The notes under the pieces: model-generated
The model's database searches: none
What the model was told of the DNA's origin: nothing
The model's input: the letters and a program-made list of their open reading frames with translations, nothing else
Made by a program: the position numbers and the translations under genes
In this document: positions 34,295 to 43,800 of the stretch, in pieces
Position numbering within the stretch: the stretch's first letter is position 1
Layout: the number at the start of each line of letters is the position of its first letter
Source: Desulfobotulus mexicanus
GTDB taxonomy: Bacteria; Desulfobacterota; Desulfobacteria; Desulfobacterales; ASO4-4
Assembly (NCBI RefSeq): GCF_006175995.1
Contig: NZ_VDMB01000003.1
Span: 86,232-150,231, forward strand
DNA: 64,000 bases
Direction of reading: 5' to 3'

Positions 34295-36343
34295 TCACTG
34301 TTCCAGCCGGATAAATGTCACATCAAAGGACTTACAGGCCCTGAACTGCTGAAGCCGGTTGGCAAGGGAGAAGGCATCATTCATTTCATAGACCTGAAAG
34401 ATATCAAGCCCACGGCCCAAAGAAATTTTCCAGCCATGATCTGTCACAATATGCCTGTCATGTATGGTTGCCGTAGTATCAAACTCCCATGAAAAATGTA
34501 TCCCTGCACCCTGTACGGATTCTCTTATTTTTTCAAAAATCTCCCTTTGCATATCCCCTTTAAACTCATCTTCAATGGTTAAAAGGTGAATATGCTTTTC
34601 TTCTTCAATGGATTTGATTTTTGCCACAGCTTCAAGGAGTTCCATAAGATTACGGATCTGATAAAAAATCCGGATATAGGGATCTGTAATACTTATTTTT
34701 GAGGCTCCCTTTAAATACGGCCCAAAAAGACTTTCATAGGAAACACCCTTTTGGTTTTCATGAAATGAAAAATGCCCTTCTTTAAGCTTTTCCCCGATAT
34801 CATCAGGGAGGCTGAGCCCAGGGCCAGTCTCTTTTTTCTGATTGCTTTCTATGGATATTTCTGCATTTTCCTGACTCAGCCCTTCATATCCATACTGTTC
34901 TTCTTCAAGGGTTTTAACGGCTTTTTCCTGACCATTTTCATTATTTACATAGACAAAGCGGACATGGGCGTATGTGCCATCCATACGCATAAGCTGATCC
35001 TTTACCCTTTTACGTCCTTCCATGGAAAAACGCAGAACCTCTTCCACTTCTTCATCCAAGGCCTCCCCATGGGGAAAAAGAATTTTCATCAATCCTGAAA
35101 AGGTTTTATGAATTCCATCCCTGTCCCTTGTGGAAATATCAGAAGAAATTGTGAAAAGCTCTTTGTAGCGGTCAGAATAATCATGGTTGCGGAGACTGCG
35201 CAGTACTTCGGCCAGATAGTCCACCACAAAACCATAGCCCTCTGAAAACATCTCACCACGGATGATATCCACTTCCCATCCGGGAATATAAAAATGCATC
35301 CTGTCGAGGAAGGCCGAATCATAATATTTTTCAGGAAGGTCACAAAAAAGATCCGAATGCTTCAGCATATAGGGAACCGTGTGCCGGGTATTGCCCACAA
35401 AGGCCATGGATGCTTCGGCACCAAGGGTTTCCACGCCACGGGAGAAGGTTTTGTTTGCCATGTAGTTCTTTAAAATATCCACAAGGGCTTTATCCACCCG
35501 CTTCTGCTTTCCTGCAAATTCATCAAAGGCAACACAGTCCCAATAACCCACAAGCCCTATTCTGCCGTTGGTATTGTTCACAAAAAGCTTAGGAACCGTT
35601 ATCTCACCACCGGAAATCAAAATACCATGGGGAGAAAATTCAGAATACACATGGGATTTTCCGGTTCCCTTGGGGCCAAGTTCTATGAGGTTATAGTTTC
35701 GTTCACAAAAGGGAATCAAACGCACAAGCTGGGTCAGTTTACTGCGTCTTCCAAATTTTTCCGGGTTTAAGCCTATGCTCTGCATCAAAAGATCCATCCA
35801 TTCATCGGTGGAAAATCTTTTTCTGGCTTCAAGGAATCCTTCGGAGTCAAAATGGGATAGCTGTATGGGTTTAAGGCTGGATAAAACCCAAGGGATGCTG
35901 TTTTTGTCTTCGGTAAACATATATTCAAGGTCGGCTATACACCAGACGCCACTGACAAGGAGCTTGGGATGGGCCTTGATGGTACTGGAATCCACCAGAA
36001 CCTTTTTAATACCAAGGTTTGAAAACTCCGCCTCATAAGCATCGGATTTGTCATTGAGATCCACACTGATCTTGTCAATGACCTTGTAACGACCCTTTTC
36101 CCTGATATTGGAACGCACAAGGCCTGCTTCGTTTCTGTGGACATAGTGCCTGCCAAGAATTTCCTTAACCGTATCAATCCCGGTTTCTATGCTTGCATCA
36201 TCGCTGGTGGCGCAATACTGGCCCAGCAGATATTCCAGAACATAGGCAGGGACTATGGCATTGCCCTTAACGATCTTTACAAGATCCTTACGGACAACAA
36301 GGCCCGGATAGCAGTCGTTTATTTTCTGGTCCAGAGGAGTCAT
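34295..36343 (-). CDS. brxL: BREX system Lon-like protein BrxL
   Basis: Last gene of the type I BREX phage-defence operon (682 residues, family-typical). AAA+ ATPase with Walker A GPKGTGKSHVYSEF (around residue 225) and Walker B-type CVAFDEFAGKQKRVDK, plus a Lon-protease-like C-terminal region; the family forms DNA-binding barrel complexes and is needed for phage exclusion but not always for methylation. The opening LDQKINDCYPGLVVRKDLV is characteristic. It begins 29 nt after pglZ. The IS630 relic lies downstream, and no terminator is evident between them. Confidence 0.94.
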   Translation of the reverse strand: MTPLDQKINDCYPGLVVRKDLVKIVKGNAIVPAYVLEYLLGQYCATSDDASIETGIDTVKEILGRHYVHRNEAGLVRSNIREKGRYKVIDKISVDLNDKSDAYEAEFSNLGIKKVLVDSSTIKAHPKLLVSGVWCIADLEYMFTEDKNSIPWVLSSLKPIQLSHFDSEGFLEARKRFSTDEWMDLLMQSIGLNPEKFGRRSKLTQLVRLIPFCERNYNLIELGPKGTGKSHVYSEFSPHGILISGGEITVPKLFVNNTNGRIGLVGYWDCVAFDEFAGKQKRVDKALVDILKNYMANKTFSRGVETLGAEASMAFVGNTRHTVPYMLKHSDLFCDLPEKYYDSAFLDRMHFYIPGWEVDIIRGEMFSEGYGFVVDYLAEVLRSLRNHDYSDRYKELFTISSDISTRDRDGIHKTFSGLMKILFPHGEALDEEVEEVLRFSMEGRKRVKDQLMRMDGTYAHVRFVYVNNENGQEKAVKTLEEEQYGYEGLSQENAEISIESNQKKETGPGLSLPDDIGEKLKEGHFSFHENQKGVSYESLFGPYLKGASKISITDPYIRIFYQIRNLMELLEAVAKIKSIEEEKHIHLLTIEDEFKGDMQREIFEKIRESVQGAGIHFSWEFDTTATIHDRHIVTDHGWKISLGRGLDIFQVYEMNDAFSLANRLQQFRACKSFDVTFIRLEQ

Positions 36344-36372
36344 TAAGCTATCCCGTATCTATTGAAAAGAAA

Positions 36373-38952
36373 TCAAAAATCAAAATCGCCTTTAAATGCT
36401 ATTCTTACAAGGTAATGGATGGATTTATACTCTTTGAAATGTGAGGTCTGGCCATGTTTTTCACTGAGCCTCAGATACACATTGCAATTATTAAACTCAC
36501 TGATCCTGTTACTGAGAACAAAACGAAGGCGGACTTCCCTGTCTCTGGGATTTTCTGATACCCTGTCAAAGATCAGATCATGGGTATCAGAAATCAGTTC
36601 TCCATCTTCTGTATAAATGCCCGCCCTCAGGGTTCTGGGAAGAATTTTTCCTTTGACTGCTTCCATTTGATACAGCGTTACACCAAGCTGTGCTGCCGTT
36701 ATCATGGAACCTGCTCCCCGCAGAATTTCCACATCCACCATTGAAACATTGCTTTCACGTTTCTTATTGATTTTTATGAGGGGGATGACAACTTCCTGAA
36801 GGGAAGCCCCACCATGGACAAAACGGCTTCCTGAGCCCCTCACCCTGAGCCTGTTGATGGATTTTGGAATCATGACTTCAAGATTCCCATCCAGTCCAAG
36901 CTGTTCAGGTGTAAACTTTTTAAATGAAGCATGTTCCGGAAGATTCTTTCCAATGACAAAACGGCGGTTTATAAACTGGCCAGCCTCCTTGTCAGGTTCA
37001 TCTGAAGCCTTTATCCCTGACCATGGCTCTGCAATATAGTCACTTTCTTCTATGCTTCGGTTCTGATAGATAAAACCATGGTCTGAGGTTATAAAAAGAT
37101 TGTTCACATTGGCATTTGTCAGTTTTTTTATCAAGAGAATCAAATCGTTCAGGGTTTCTTCCACAGCCTCAAAAACCCTGCCTTCGGACTCAAGCTTATC
37201 CCCTGTCATATCAATTCTGTTATGGTAAAGGTATAAAACCTGATGTTCCTTTATAAGGGCACGGCTATCCTCTTTATTCATGGACATGAATTCTTCGGAT
37301 TTAAGTGCCTTTGCCCTTATTCCACTTGAGGCAAGAATTCTGTTCCGACCGGCTGTTCCCTGTGAGCTTAAGCCATCCACATCCACACTGCCACCTTTGC
37401 TGTCACTTATCACAAGGCTTTTATTCGGCAGAAGGGCTGCCATGCCCAGTTGGGTATAACTTGGCAGCATGGAAAGCATGGGTCTGATTTCAGCATGATA
37501 GCGATCTTCACGAAGAATCCGCCTCAGCATTTCTTCCCCTATTTCATAGCGCATGGCATCGGAAACAATGACGCAGACCTTTTTGTCCTTATCAAGAATA
37601 GGCCGGATATGGATTCTGAAAAATTCATCCTGCCTTGCTATGGAGCCAGAAAGCCATTTTTCTGCCTTGTCCACAGCAGACTGAAACATATTTCCGAGGG
37701 TAAAGAGGTAGCTGTTTACATAGAAATTTTCAATCTGCTCTGAAAGATCCTGCATGAGGCTTGCCTGACGGGACATGTTGCAGTGGAAAATAAACTTACG
37801 ATAAAGCTGATCCAAAAAATACCATGACCGGGCATATTGATTCACCCAGGCTTCAAGGTTCCAGCCCTCCGCTTCATACATAGCTGCAATGCCATGGAAA
37901 TTCATCTCTGCCAGCAGAGCCGTAAACCTTGCCCCATGATCCATTGCTTCATAAAGATGGGAGTATCCGGAATACCAGTGGCTGCTTCTTCTTTGACCGA
38001 CACATTGGCTTACATCCACAGCCAAAACCCTTTGTTCCGCCATGGCTTTGGCAAGTTCACGGATTATTTTTCTGTCAATTTCCTCAAAATAATCCATATC
38101 CAGAAGATCTCTGTAATCCCTTGGAATAAGATCTTTTTCTATGGCAAGAATTTCCGAACAGGCTTTTGAAAGAATTTCAAAGCAATGCCCAAACCTTCTG
38201 CTGTCCTTCCAGCGTTTTAAAAAGATAAGGGCATTTCCTGTCAGAAGGGTTTTTTCAGAAAAATTTGAAAAATAAGCATCTTTAAAAAGCTGAATAATAA
38301 AATCCTGAACTCCGGGATTTTCTGATTCATAGCCATATTCAAGGCCGAGTTTTTCCCACAGAAAAGCATCCAGACCACAGCGTTTAATCAGCCTGTATTT
38401 TTCCCCTGAAAAGCAATGATCGCCAAAACCCTCATTGCCCGCAAGGGCCAGTTCTTCCAGAAGCTCTTCCAAAAGAGCATCCATCTGAAATGTAGTGGCA
38501 GCACAGACAGCCAGCATCTTCATCCGGATATTTGATGCCGTATCATGGGCATGGAGCATTTTTTTCAAAGCGTCCCTGCGCTGGCCCGCCCGAAAAAACT
38601 CAATGTGTTCCTGAACAAGATGGGAAAACTCCGGGCCAAGTTCCAGTTCAGACAGCCACAATCCCACCTGATCCGTTCTGAAATCCCCCTGTGCCAAAAA
38701 CACATCCAGAAGCCAGTTATCCATATCCGCAGGCTGAGGCCCTTCATGGTAGAGAAGAAATTTCTGTTCGGGCTTTTCCCTTAAAATTCGGTATTTAATA
38801 CCAAATTCATTATTGGCTATTTCTATCTTTTCTATGCCTTGCAGAAAAAGGCCTTCAAAGTCATGCCTTAAATCCTTTGCTGCATCATACCAGAATACAA
38901 TACGATGGCGTTCAAAAAGTCTTGTCATGGCCTGAATGATGCGTTCACTCAT
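36373..38952 (-). CDS. pglZ: BREX-1 alkaline-phosphatase-superfamily protein PglZ
   Basis: Core BREX component (859 residues, type A). The phosphatase-like domain is in the centre: KKVCVIVSDAMRYEIGEEML holds the metal-binding Asp, with later FITSDHGFIYQNRSIEES as the second metal site. The N-terminal 430 residues are helical, and the C-terminus is beta-rich (GASLQEVVIPLIKI). It is essential for both modification and restriction in characterised BREX systems. Its start overlaps the HNH gene by 8 nt, which couples its translation to the inserted nuclease pair. Confidence 0.95.
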   Translation of the reverse strand: MSERIIQAMTRLFERHRIVFWYDAAKDLRHDFEGLFLQGIEKIEIANNEFGIKYRILREKPEQKFLLYHEGPQPADMDNWLLDVFLAQGDFRTDQVGLWLSELELGPEFSHLVQEHIEFFRAGQRRDALKKMLHAHDTASNIRMKMLAVCAATTFQMDALLEELLEELALAGNEGFGDHCFSGEKYRLIKRCGLDAFLWEKLGLEYGYESENPGVQDFIIQLFKDAYFSNFSEKTLLTGNALIFLKRWKDSRRFGHCFEILSKACSEILAIEKDLIPRDYRDLLDMDYFEEIDRKIIRELAKAMAEQRVLAVDVSQCVGQRRSSHWYSGYSHLYEAMDHGARFTALLAEMNFHGIAAMYEAEGWNLEAWVNQYARSWYFLDQLYRKFIFHCNMSRQASLMQDLSEQIENFYVNSYLFTLGNMFQSAVDKAEKWLSGSIARQDEFFRIHIRPILDKDKKVCVIVSDAMRYEIGEEMLRRILREDRYHAEIRPMLSMLPSYTQLGMAALLPNKSLVISDSKGGSVDVDGLSSQGTAGRNRILASSGIRAKALKSEEFMSMNKEDSRALIKEHQVLYLYHNRIDMTGDKLESEGRVFEAVEETLNDLILLIKKLTNANVNNLFITSDHGFIYQNRSIEESDYIAEPWSGIKASDEPDKEAGQFINRRFVIGKNLPEHASFKKFTPEQLGLDGNLEVMIPKSINRLRVRGSGSRFVHGGASLQEVVIPLIKINKKRESNVSMVDVEILRGAGSMITAAQLGVTLYQMEAVKGKILPRTLRAGIYTEDGELISDTHDLIFDRVSENPRDREVRLRFVLSNRISEFNNCNVYLRLSEKHGQTSHFKEYKSIHYLVRIAFKGDFDF

Positions 38953-39583
38953 GCTGAAAAAATCCTCCGAAAAGATAGTTTATGCTTGTCCAGAACTCAG
39001 CAAACTGCCCTGATTGATCTTTAAAAAGATAATCGGATATGAACTTTTCAAATTCTTCTGATGGTATTTGATCATCCAGAAAAGGCTCAATGGCCGCAGC
39101 CCTTAATGCATTCAGCTTCCCTATGCTCAGCCCCAGTTTTTCTATGGTTTTAAATGCGGCCATATCTTTATCATCGGCGGGCATGATGGAGCCGTCACCG
39201 GTAAAAACAAAACGGCTTTCACAGTCGGGATCTAAAGGTGAAATAAGAAGATCAGGATCATACCAGTTGTCTTTCAGGTTGCCACAGTGACGGGGTTCCC
39301 CTTCTTTTATTTGAACCTGACAGGAACACAGCAGATTGCCATAATCAAGGGGATCAACAGCAGGATTGCTCTGGGGCATGAAATGTTCGATGTGAGAATC
39401 CTTATCCTTCAGCCTCCGCTCACAGTAACAGCAGATATACCCCTGTTCCGCCATTAAAGCTATTTTTAGCTTTTTCTTAGGCTCTCCACTCAAGTTTTTA
39501 TATGTTGGCTGCCAATTTTCGTTGGCTAAAGCTTTCCAGTCAGAAAACCCGGCGGGTTCTTTTTGTTTCTTGATAAATTTCAT
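38945..39583 (-). CDS. ptuB: Septu/retron-type HNH endonuclease (PtuB-like)
   Basis: 212-residue nuclease of the TIGR02646-type HNH family found in Septu and in some retron defence systems. The nuclease core is residues about 48-105: zinc-type CCYC (51-54), catalytic SHIEHFMPQS (His64, Glu66, His67), Asn83 and a CSC pair (86-88). The opening MKFIKKQKEPAGF is typical of the family. It overlaps the ATPase gene by 4 nt (ATGA) and pglZ by 8 nt, so it is embedded in the BREX operon. In Septu, PtuB cuts DNA under control of the PtuA ATPase; activity here is inferred. Confidence 0.85.
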   Translation of the reverse strand: MKFIKKQKEPAGFSDWKALANENWQPTYKNLSGEPKKKLKIALMAEQGYICCYCERRLKDKDSHIEHFMPQSNPAVDPLDYGNLLCSCQVQIKEGEPRHCGNLKDNWYDPDLLISPLDPDCESRFVFTGDGSIMPADDKDMAAFKTIEKLGLSIGKLNALRAAAIEPFLDDQIPSEEFEKFISDYLFKDQSGQFAEFWTSINYLFGGFFQHE

Positions 39584-40857
39584 TTGCCGATCAACTCCTT
39601 ACGCCTGATCAGCACATTTGCCTTGACCAGTTCAGGATCTGCACCAATCTCCTCTTCCAGCTTTTGAATTAAGTCTTTTGCTTCTGCAAATTCATTTTTA
39701 TCTATTTTGATATAAATTTTTCGCAGGGCTTTTTTTACAAGATCAGGACGGGTGGTTTCCAGCCCCATAAGATCTTCAAGAATTCGCTCTGCGGTCTTGC
39801 CGTATGATTCCGATGGCTGAAGAGTTTCCATTCCGACCTCACCCATGCGAAGAAGGAAAAGATTATCCGGCTGCACATGGGTGATGACATGGGGCGAATG
39901 GGTGGAAATCAGAAACTGGCATCCGGGAAAAACTTCTGTCAATTTCGGAATAACCATCCTTTGCCATCTGGGATGAAGATGCAGTTCAATTTCATCAATC
40001 AGAAAGACACCTTCTCCTTCAAGGGGATTGTCCCGCAAAGGATTTGCAATGGCCATCCTCCGTGCCATGTCCCCCACCATGGCCATCAGACATTTTTCAC
40101 CGTCTGAAAGCTGATTAACACTGAGAATCTCTCCGTTTTTTTCAACTTCCATACGCAGAGGATTTCTGCGGACCGTTAAATTTTTAAAATCCGGCATAAA
40201 GAGCGTAAGGGCCTTACGCACGGCCTCAAGCTGAGGATCTGGAAAGTGATAGCCTTCCGGTTTTATAAGGTCTTCAGCATACCTCCGGTTTTCATTCTCA
40301 AGGTCTTCCCGCTCCCTGAACCATTCAAAAAAAGTTCTGAAATTAGCCCCGCTGGTCAATGATTCATCATAGGCTGACAAAAGATCAAAGCGGTGCTTAT
40401 CCCGGATACGCAGAGGAATATCCAGCACAGCACGGTTCACCGGGTAGTATGCAAAAAGGGGAATATTTGTTTGTCCGCTGGTTTGGGATATTTCAGATTG
40501 AATCTGGCGGGCAACTTCAGAAGCAGAAATTAAACCAGAAACCGGCTCCTTTTTTTTATGGCCTTTTCTGGTTCTGGCGATATTCCACCCAGAATAACTG
40601 CCCTTCAGATTCAGGGTAAGATCCAGATTTGCCGATGGTTTTCCATTCCTGATATCATTTTCAGTGATGGGCCTTCCCGAAGAACCACTATGCCTGATCC
40701 GGTTGACAAGCCATGATAAAAGGATTGCTGAAGCATCCAGAATGGTGGACTTGCCCGCACCATTCATCCCCACAAAGACATTCAGGTGCTTATCCAGAGA
40801 AAGGGACAAATGCTGCGCTCCACGAAAATTTTCAAGAAGAAGCTTTTGAATATGCAT
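39580..40857 (-). CDS. ptuA: AAA ATPase, Septu PtuA-like, within BREX operon
   Basis: 425-residue SMC/OLD-like ABC ATPase. The opening LLLENFRGAQHLSLSLDKHL is the usual entry strand of AAA_15/21 defence ATPases. Walker A GMNGAGKST is at residues 30-38, the signature LSDGEKCLMAMVGDMA, Walker B GVFLIDEIELHLHP and the H-loop STHSPHV are complete. No TOPRIM or DUF4435 domain follows, which argues against OLD and PARIS and for Septu. It starts 1 nt after the pglX stop and overlaps ptuB. The symbol is assigned from the pairing with the HNH gene; RloA-like or retron-associated ATPases are close alternatives. Confidence 0.8.
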   Translation of the reverse strand: MHIQKLLLENFRGAQHLSLSLDKHLNVFVGMNGAGKSTILDASAILLSWLVNRIRHSGSSGRPITENDIRNGKPSANLDLTLNLKGSYSGWNIARTRKGHKKKEPVSGLISASEVARQIQSEISQTSGQTNIPLFAYYPVNRAVLDIPLRIRDKHRFDLLSAYDESLTSGANFRTFFEWFREREDLENENRRYAEDLIKPEGYHFPDPQLEAVRKALTLFMPDFKNLTVRRNPLRMEVEKNGEILSVNQLSDGEKCLMAMVGDMARRMAIANPLRDNPLEGEGVFLIDEIELHLHPRWQRMVIPKLTEVFPGCQFLISTHSPHVITHVQPDNLFLLRMGEVGMETLQPSESYGKTAERILEDLMGLETTRPDLVKKALRKIYIKIDKNEFAEAKDLIQKLEEEIGADPELVKANVLIRRKELIGK

Positions 40858-40858
40858 A

Positions 40859-43800
40859 TCAATCCCCCTTTGTGTCCAGTCCCGGAATTTTTTTCAGGGC
40901 TGCACCGAACCTGGGATAATTGACCTTAACGCCGTCATCCAGATCAATTTTTATCTGCTGGGTTGCCAGAGGATAAAGGATGTCCCGCTCATAGGCTTCA
41001 AGCTCTGAAATCATCTTTGCTGTTTTTGCAATTTCCTTCAAAGCCTTTGTTTTTTCTGCCTGAGGGGTATCTGAACGGATACTGATGGCCTCAAGGTGTT
41101 TTTTTTGAGCATCAAGTTTGGTGCGAAACTCCCTCAGGTACTCATTCAGAACAATGCTGACCGTATCATGGCGATAGCGGTGCATGTAAATCAGGGCATT
41201 GAAGCTCCCTTTGGGGCTGGAAAAGAGCCAGTAGATGGGGCGTTTTTTGTAGCGTTTTACATGGTCGGCGTAGAAATCCCTGAGGAAGTATTTGCGGATG
41301 TCTTTACCAAGGGCCTTTTCCACAAACCTAAGGTTTTCTTCGTAGTGTTCTTCCCCAAAGGCCACCTGTATAAATTTTTTAAATCTGTCCACAATATCAT
41401 CGGTAAACCAGTTTCCGTCCAGCATGGGAATAACATTGTCGTCATCGGCCGGGAAAGAAGGCTGAACCACGAATGAACACAAATCAACACCAATATTCTT
41501 TTTATCTTTTCCTTCGTGTTCATTTGTGTCTATTTGTGGTTCCTGTAGTTTTCTGTAGTAATCCTCGATGGTCTCGCCCTGATTGGCCAGAATCAGCCCC
41601 GGTTTTTCAAGGGCATAGCGACCGAACATGCAGCCGACGGCATAGGAAATCAGCTCTTTCATGGTGTCGGCAAGGAGTTGCTTTTCCAGCTCATGGTCAA
41701 TGGGAAAATCTTTTTTAACCACAGAATACACAGAACACACGGAAGGAAAATCTTTGTTCTGTTCTTTTTCTGTGTGTTCAGTGTTTTCCGTGGTTTGTTT
41801 TCTGTTGTAACGGTAGTAGGGGTTGCAGGTCAGGGTGATTTCATTGAGCGGCACCTCGGGTGTCAGCTCATCCTGAAGACCGTAGGCTTCTATGAAGATG
41901 CGGTTGTTCTCTTCCTCCAGCCGCTGCATTTCAAGGGTCATTTCTTTCCAGTGGGAGCGGAGCTTCTGGTAGCTGGCCTTGATGGTTGACTGGCGGTAGT
42001 CGGGGTGGAAAAGGGGGAGGATGGTGAAGTCCCAGGAGGTTTCGTAAGAGTTCCAGTCGGCTTTTGAAACAGTAACACAATGTCTTACAGTTCTATTAAT
42101 CTCACCTTTTCTACTATTTATGTCATATAATAAAGGTAAACACCGTACTTCTCCAACATTCATATTAAGAGTTGGATTAATGACCTTTAATAACTTTGTC
42201 ACATATTTGGTATTTAAAAAGCCAAGGCATTTTTCAATATTCTTTTCATCATGAAAAAATAGAGAAGGAGCAGCGAGGTTAAAAATTTGATTAGCTTCTA
42301 AAGTCCTAAAAGATGATTCATTACTTGTAATAAGAGTCCACGATATCCCTCTTTTTCCCCACAAATATTCAGGTAATATCCGCGCAACATGATCTTTTTG
42401 ATAGTGTTTTCTGGCAGTCTCTGACCAATCAATTACCCAATCAACATTTCCAAACCATTTCCTGTAAGGACCTCCTTTAGGATGTTGCCACCACTTAGCG
42501 TTTGGCCCAACTGTCGATGATGCAACCTCCCAACTTTGACGAAGATATTTATCATTATCTCCAGTTTTTGTCTGACCATCTGAAATTGTCAAATCGTGAA
42601 TAGTTTCTGAAGCTACTTTAAATGGATTAACAAAAATTTCACTTACCCAATAAGCAATAGGACTGCTTGGTATTACCTTGAATTTTTCAGCAGAAGCACG
42701 GAAAAACCAGCCGCATTCCGGGTTTTGAATTGCCTCCATAGTTTTAGGCCCCTGATTTTCTGAGCCTCTAAAATCCGATAGACGCACATAGCCGCCCTTG
42801 AAATCAGGTTGATGTTCATTTTCTATGGTAAAGGTACAAATCGGCACAGTAGCACCATCAAAACCTGAATACTCAAGCTGCACCAGTGATGTAATGGTTT
42901 TTTGGCTAATCAGAAAATTGCGGAGTTTTTCATAGGATGAAATAAACATCCACACAAAGGGGGTCATAAATCCAAGCTGCCCTTTAGGGAGAGCCAGTTC
43001 TGTATTTCGTACCATGAAAGCAGAAAACAAATCTGATTTTACATCTCCATAATTATCCTTCAGCCATGCACCCAGCCTGCCATTCATCCCCTTGCCCCCC
43101 ATATAGGGCGGGTTGGCAATGACAACATGATATTTCTGGCTGAGATAGTCGGCCTGATTCAGGGCTTTTTTGCATTGATGCACCAGTTCACGGAAGCCGA
43201 AGCCGGGTGCTCTGACCGACTCATTGTAGGCCATCAAGGCATCCACAGCTTTTTGTATCTGGTCCGGGGGAAGCTGAGTCCGCAGCAGGGAACCAAAATT
43301 GTCTGCCTCGGAAAACAGGGTCAGATCGTGGGTCAAGGCTTCCTGATCCACGCCTGCACTGCACATGGCATTTAATATTTGTGTCCATTCGTGTTCATTC
43401 GTGGTTCTTTTTTCCAGAGATAAATCAACATTCTCCAGCACACAGATATTGGGAGAAACGATATTCTTAAAAAAACGGCGGTAATGGCTTCTGGCCTTCA
43501 TGGTCAGTGCAAAGGAGGCAAGGTTTCCTGCCCTCTCGTCTATTTCAATGCCATAAAGGTTATTGCTGAGGATAAGACCCGGTATTCTGGAGGGTTCATA
43601 GCCTTCTTCTTCATAAATGGCGTAAAGAAGATCAAAGGCATAGGTGAGCATATGGCCTGAGCCACAAGCAGGATCACAGATTTTGATTTCCTCTGGTGAT
43701 GAAATTTTTAAAAATGTCCGGGAAGAGCTGTTTTCACTTTCCACTTCCCACTCTCCACTTCCAACTGTTTCTTTTATGTAGTACGCCATCTTCTCAACCA

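Noticed and set aside
41465-43765. CRISPR-like array in pglX
   Set aside because: The repeats are few, of different classes, irregularly spaced by over a kilobase in places, and inside a coding frame.
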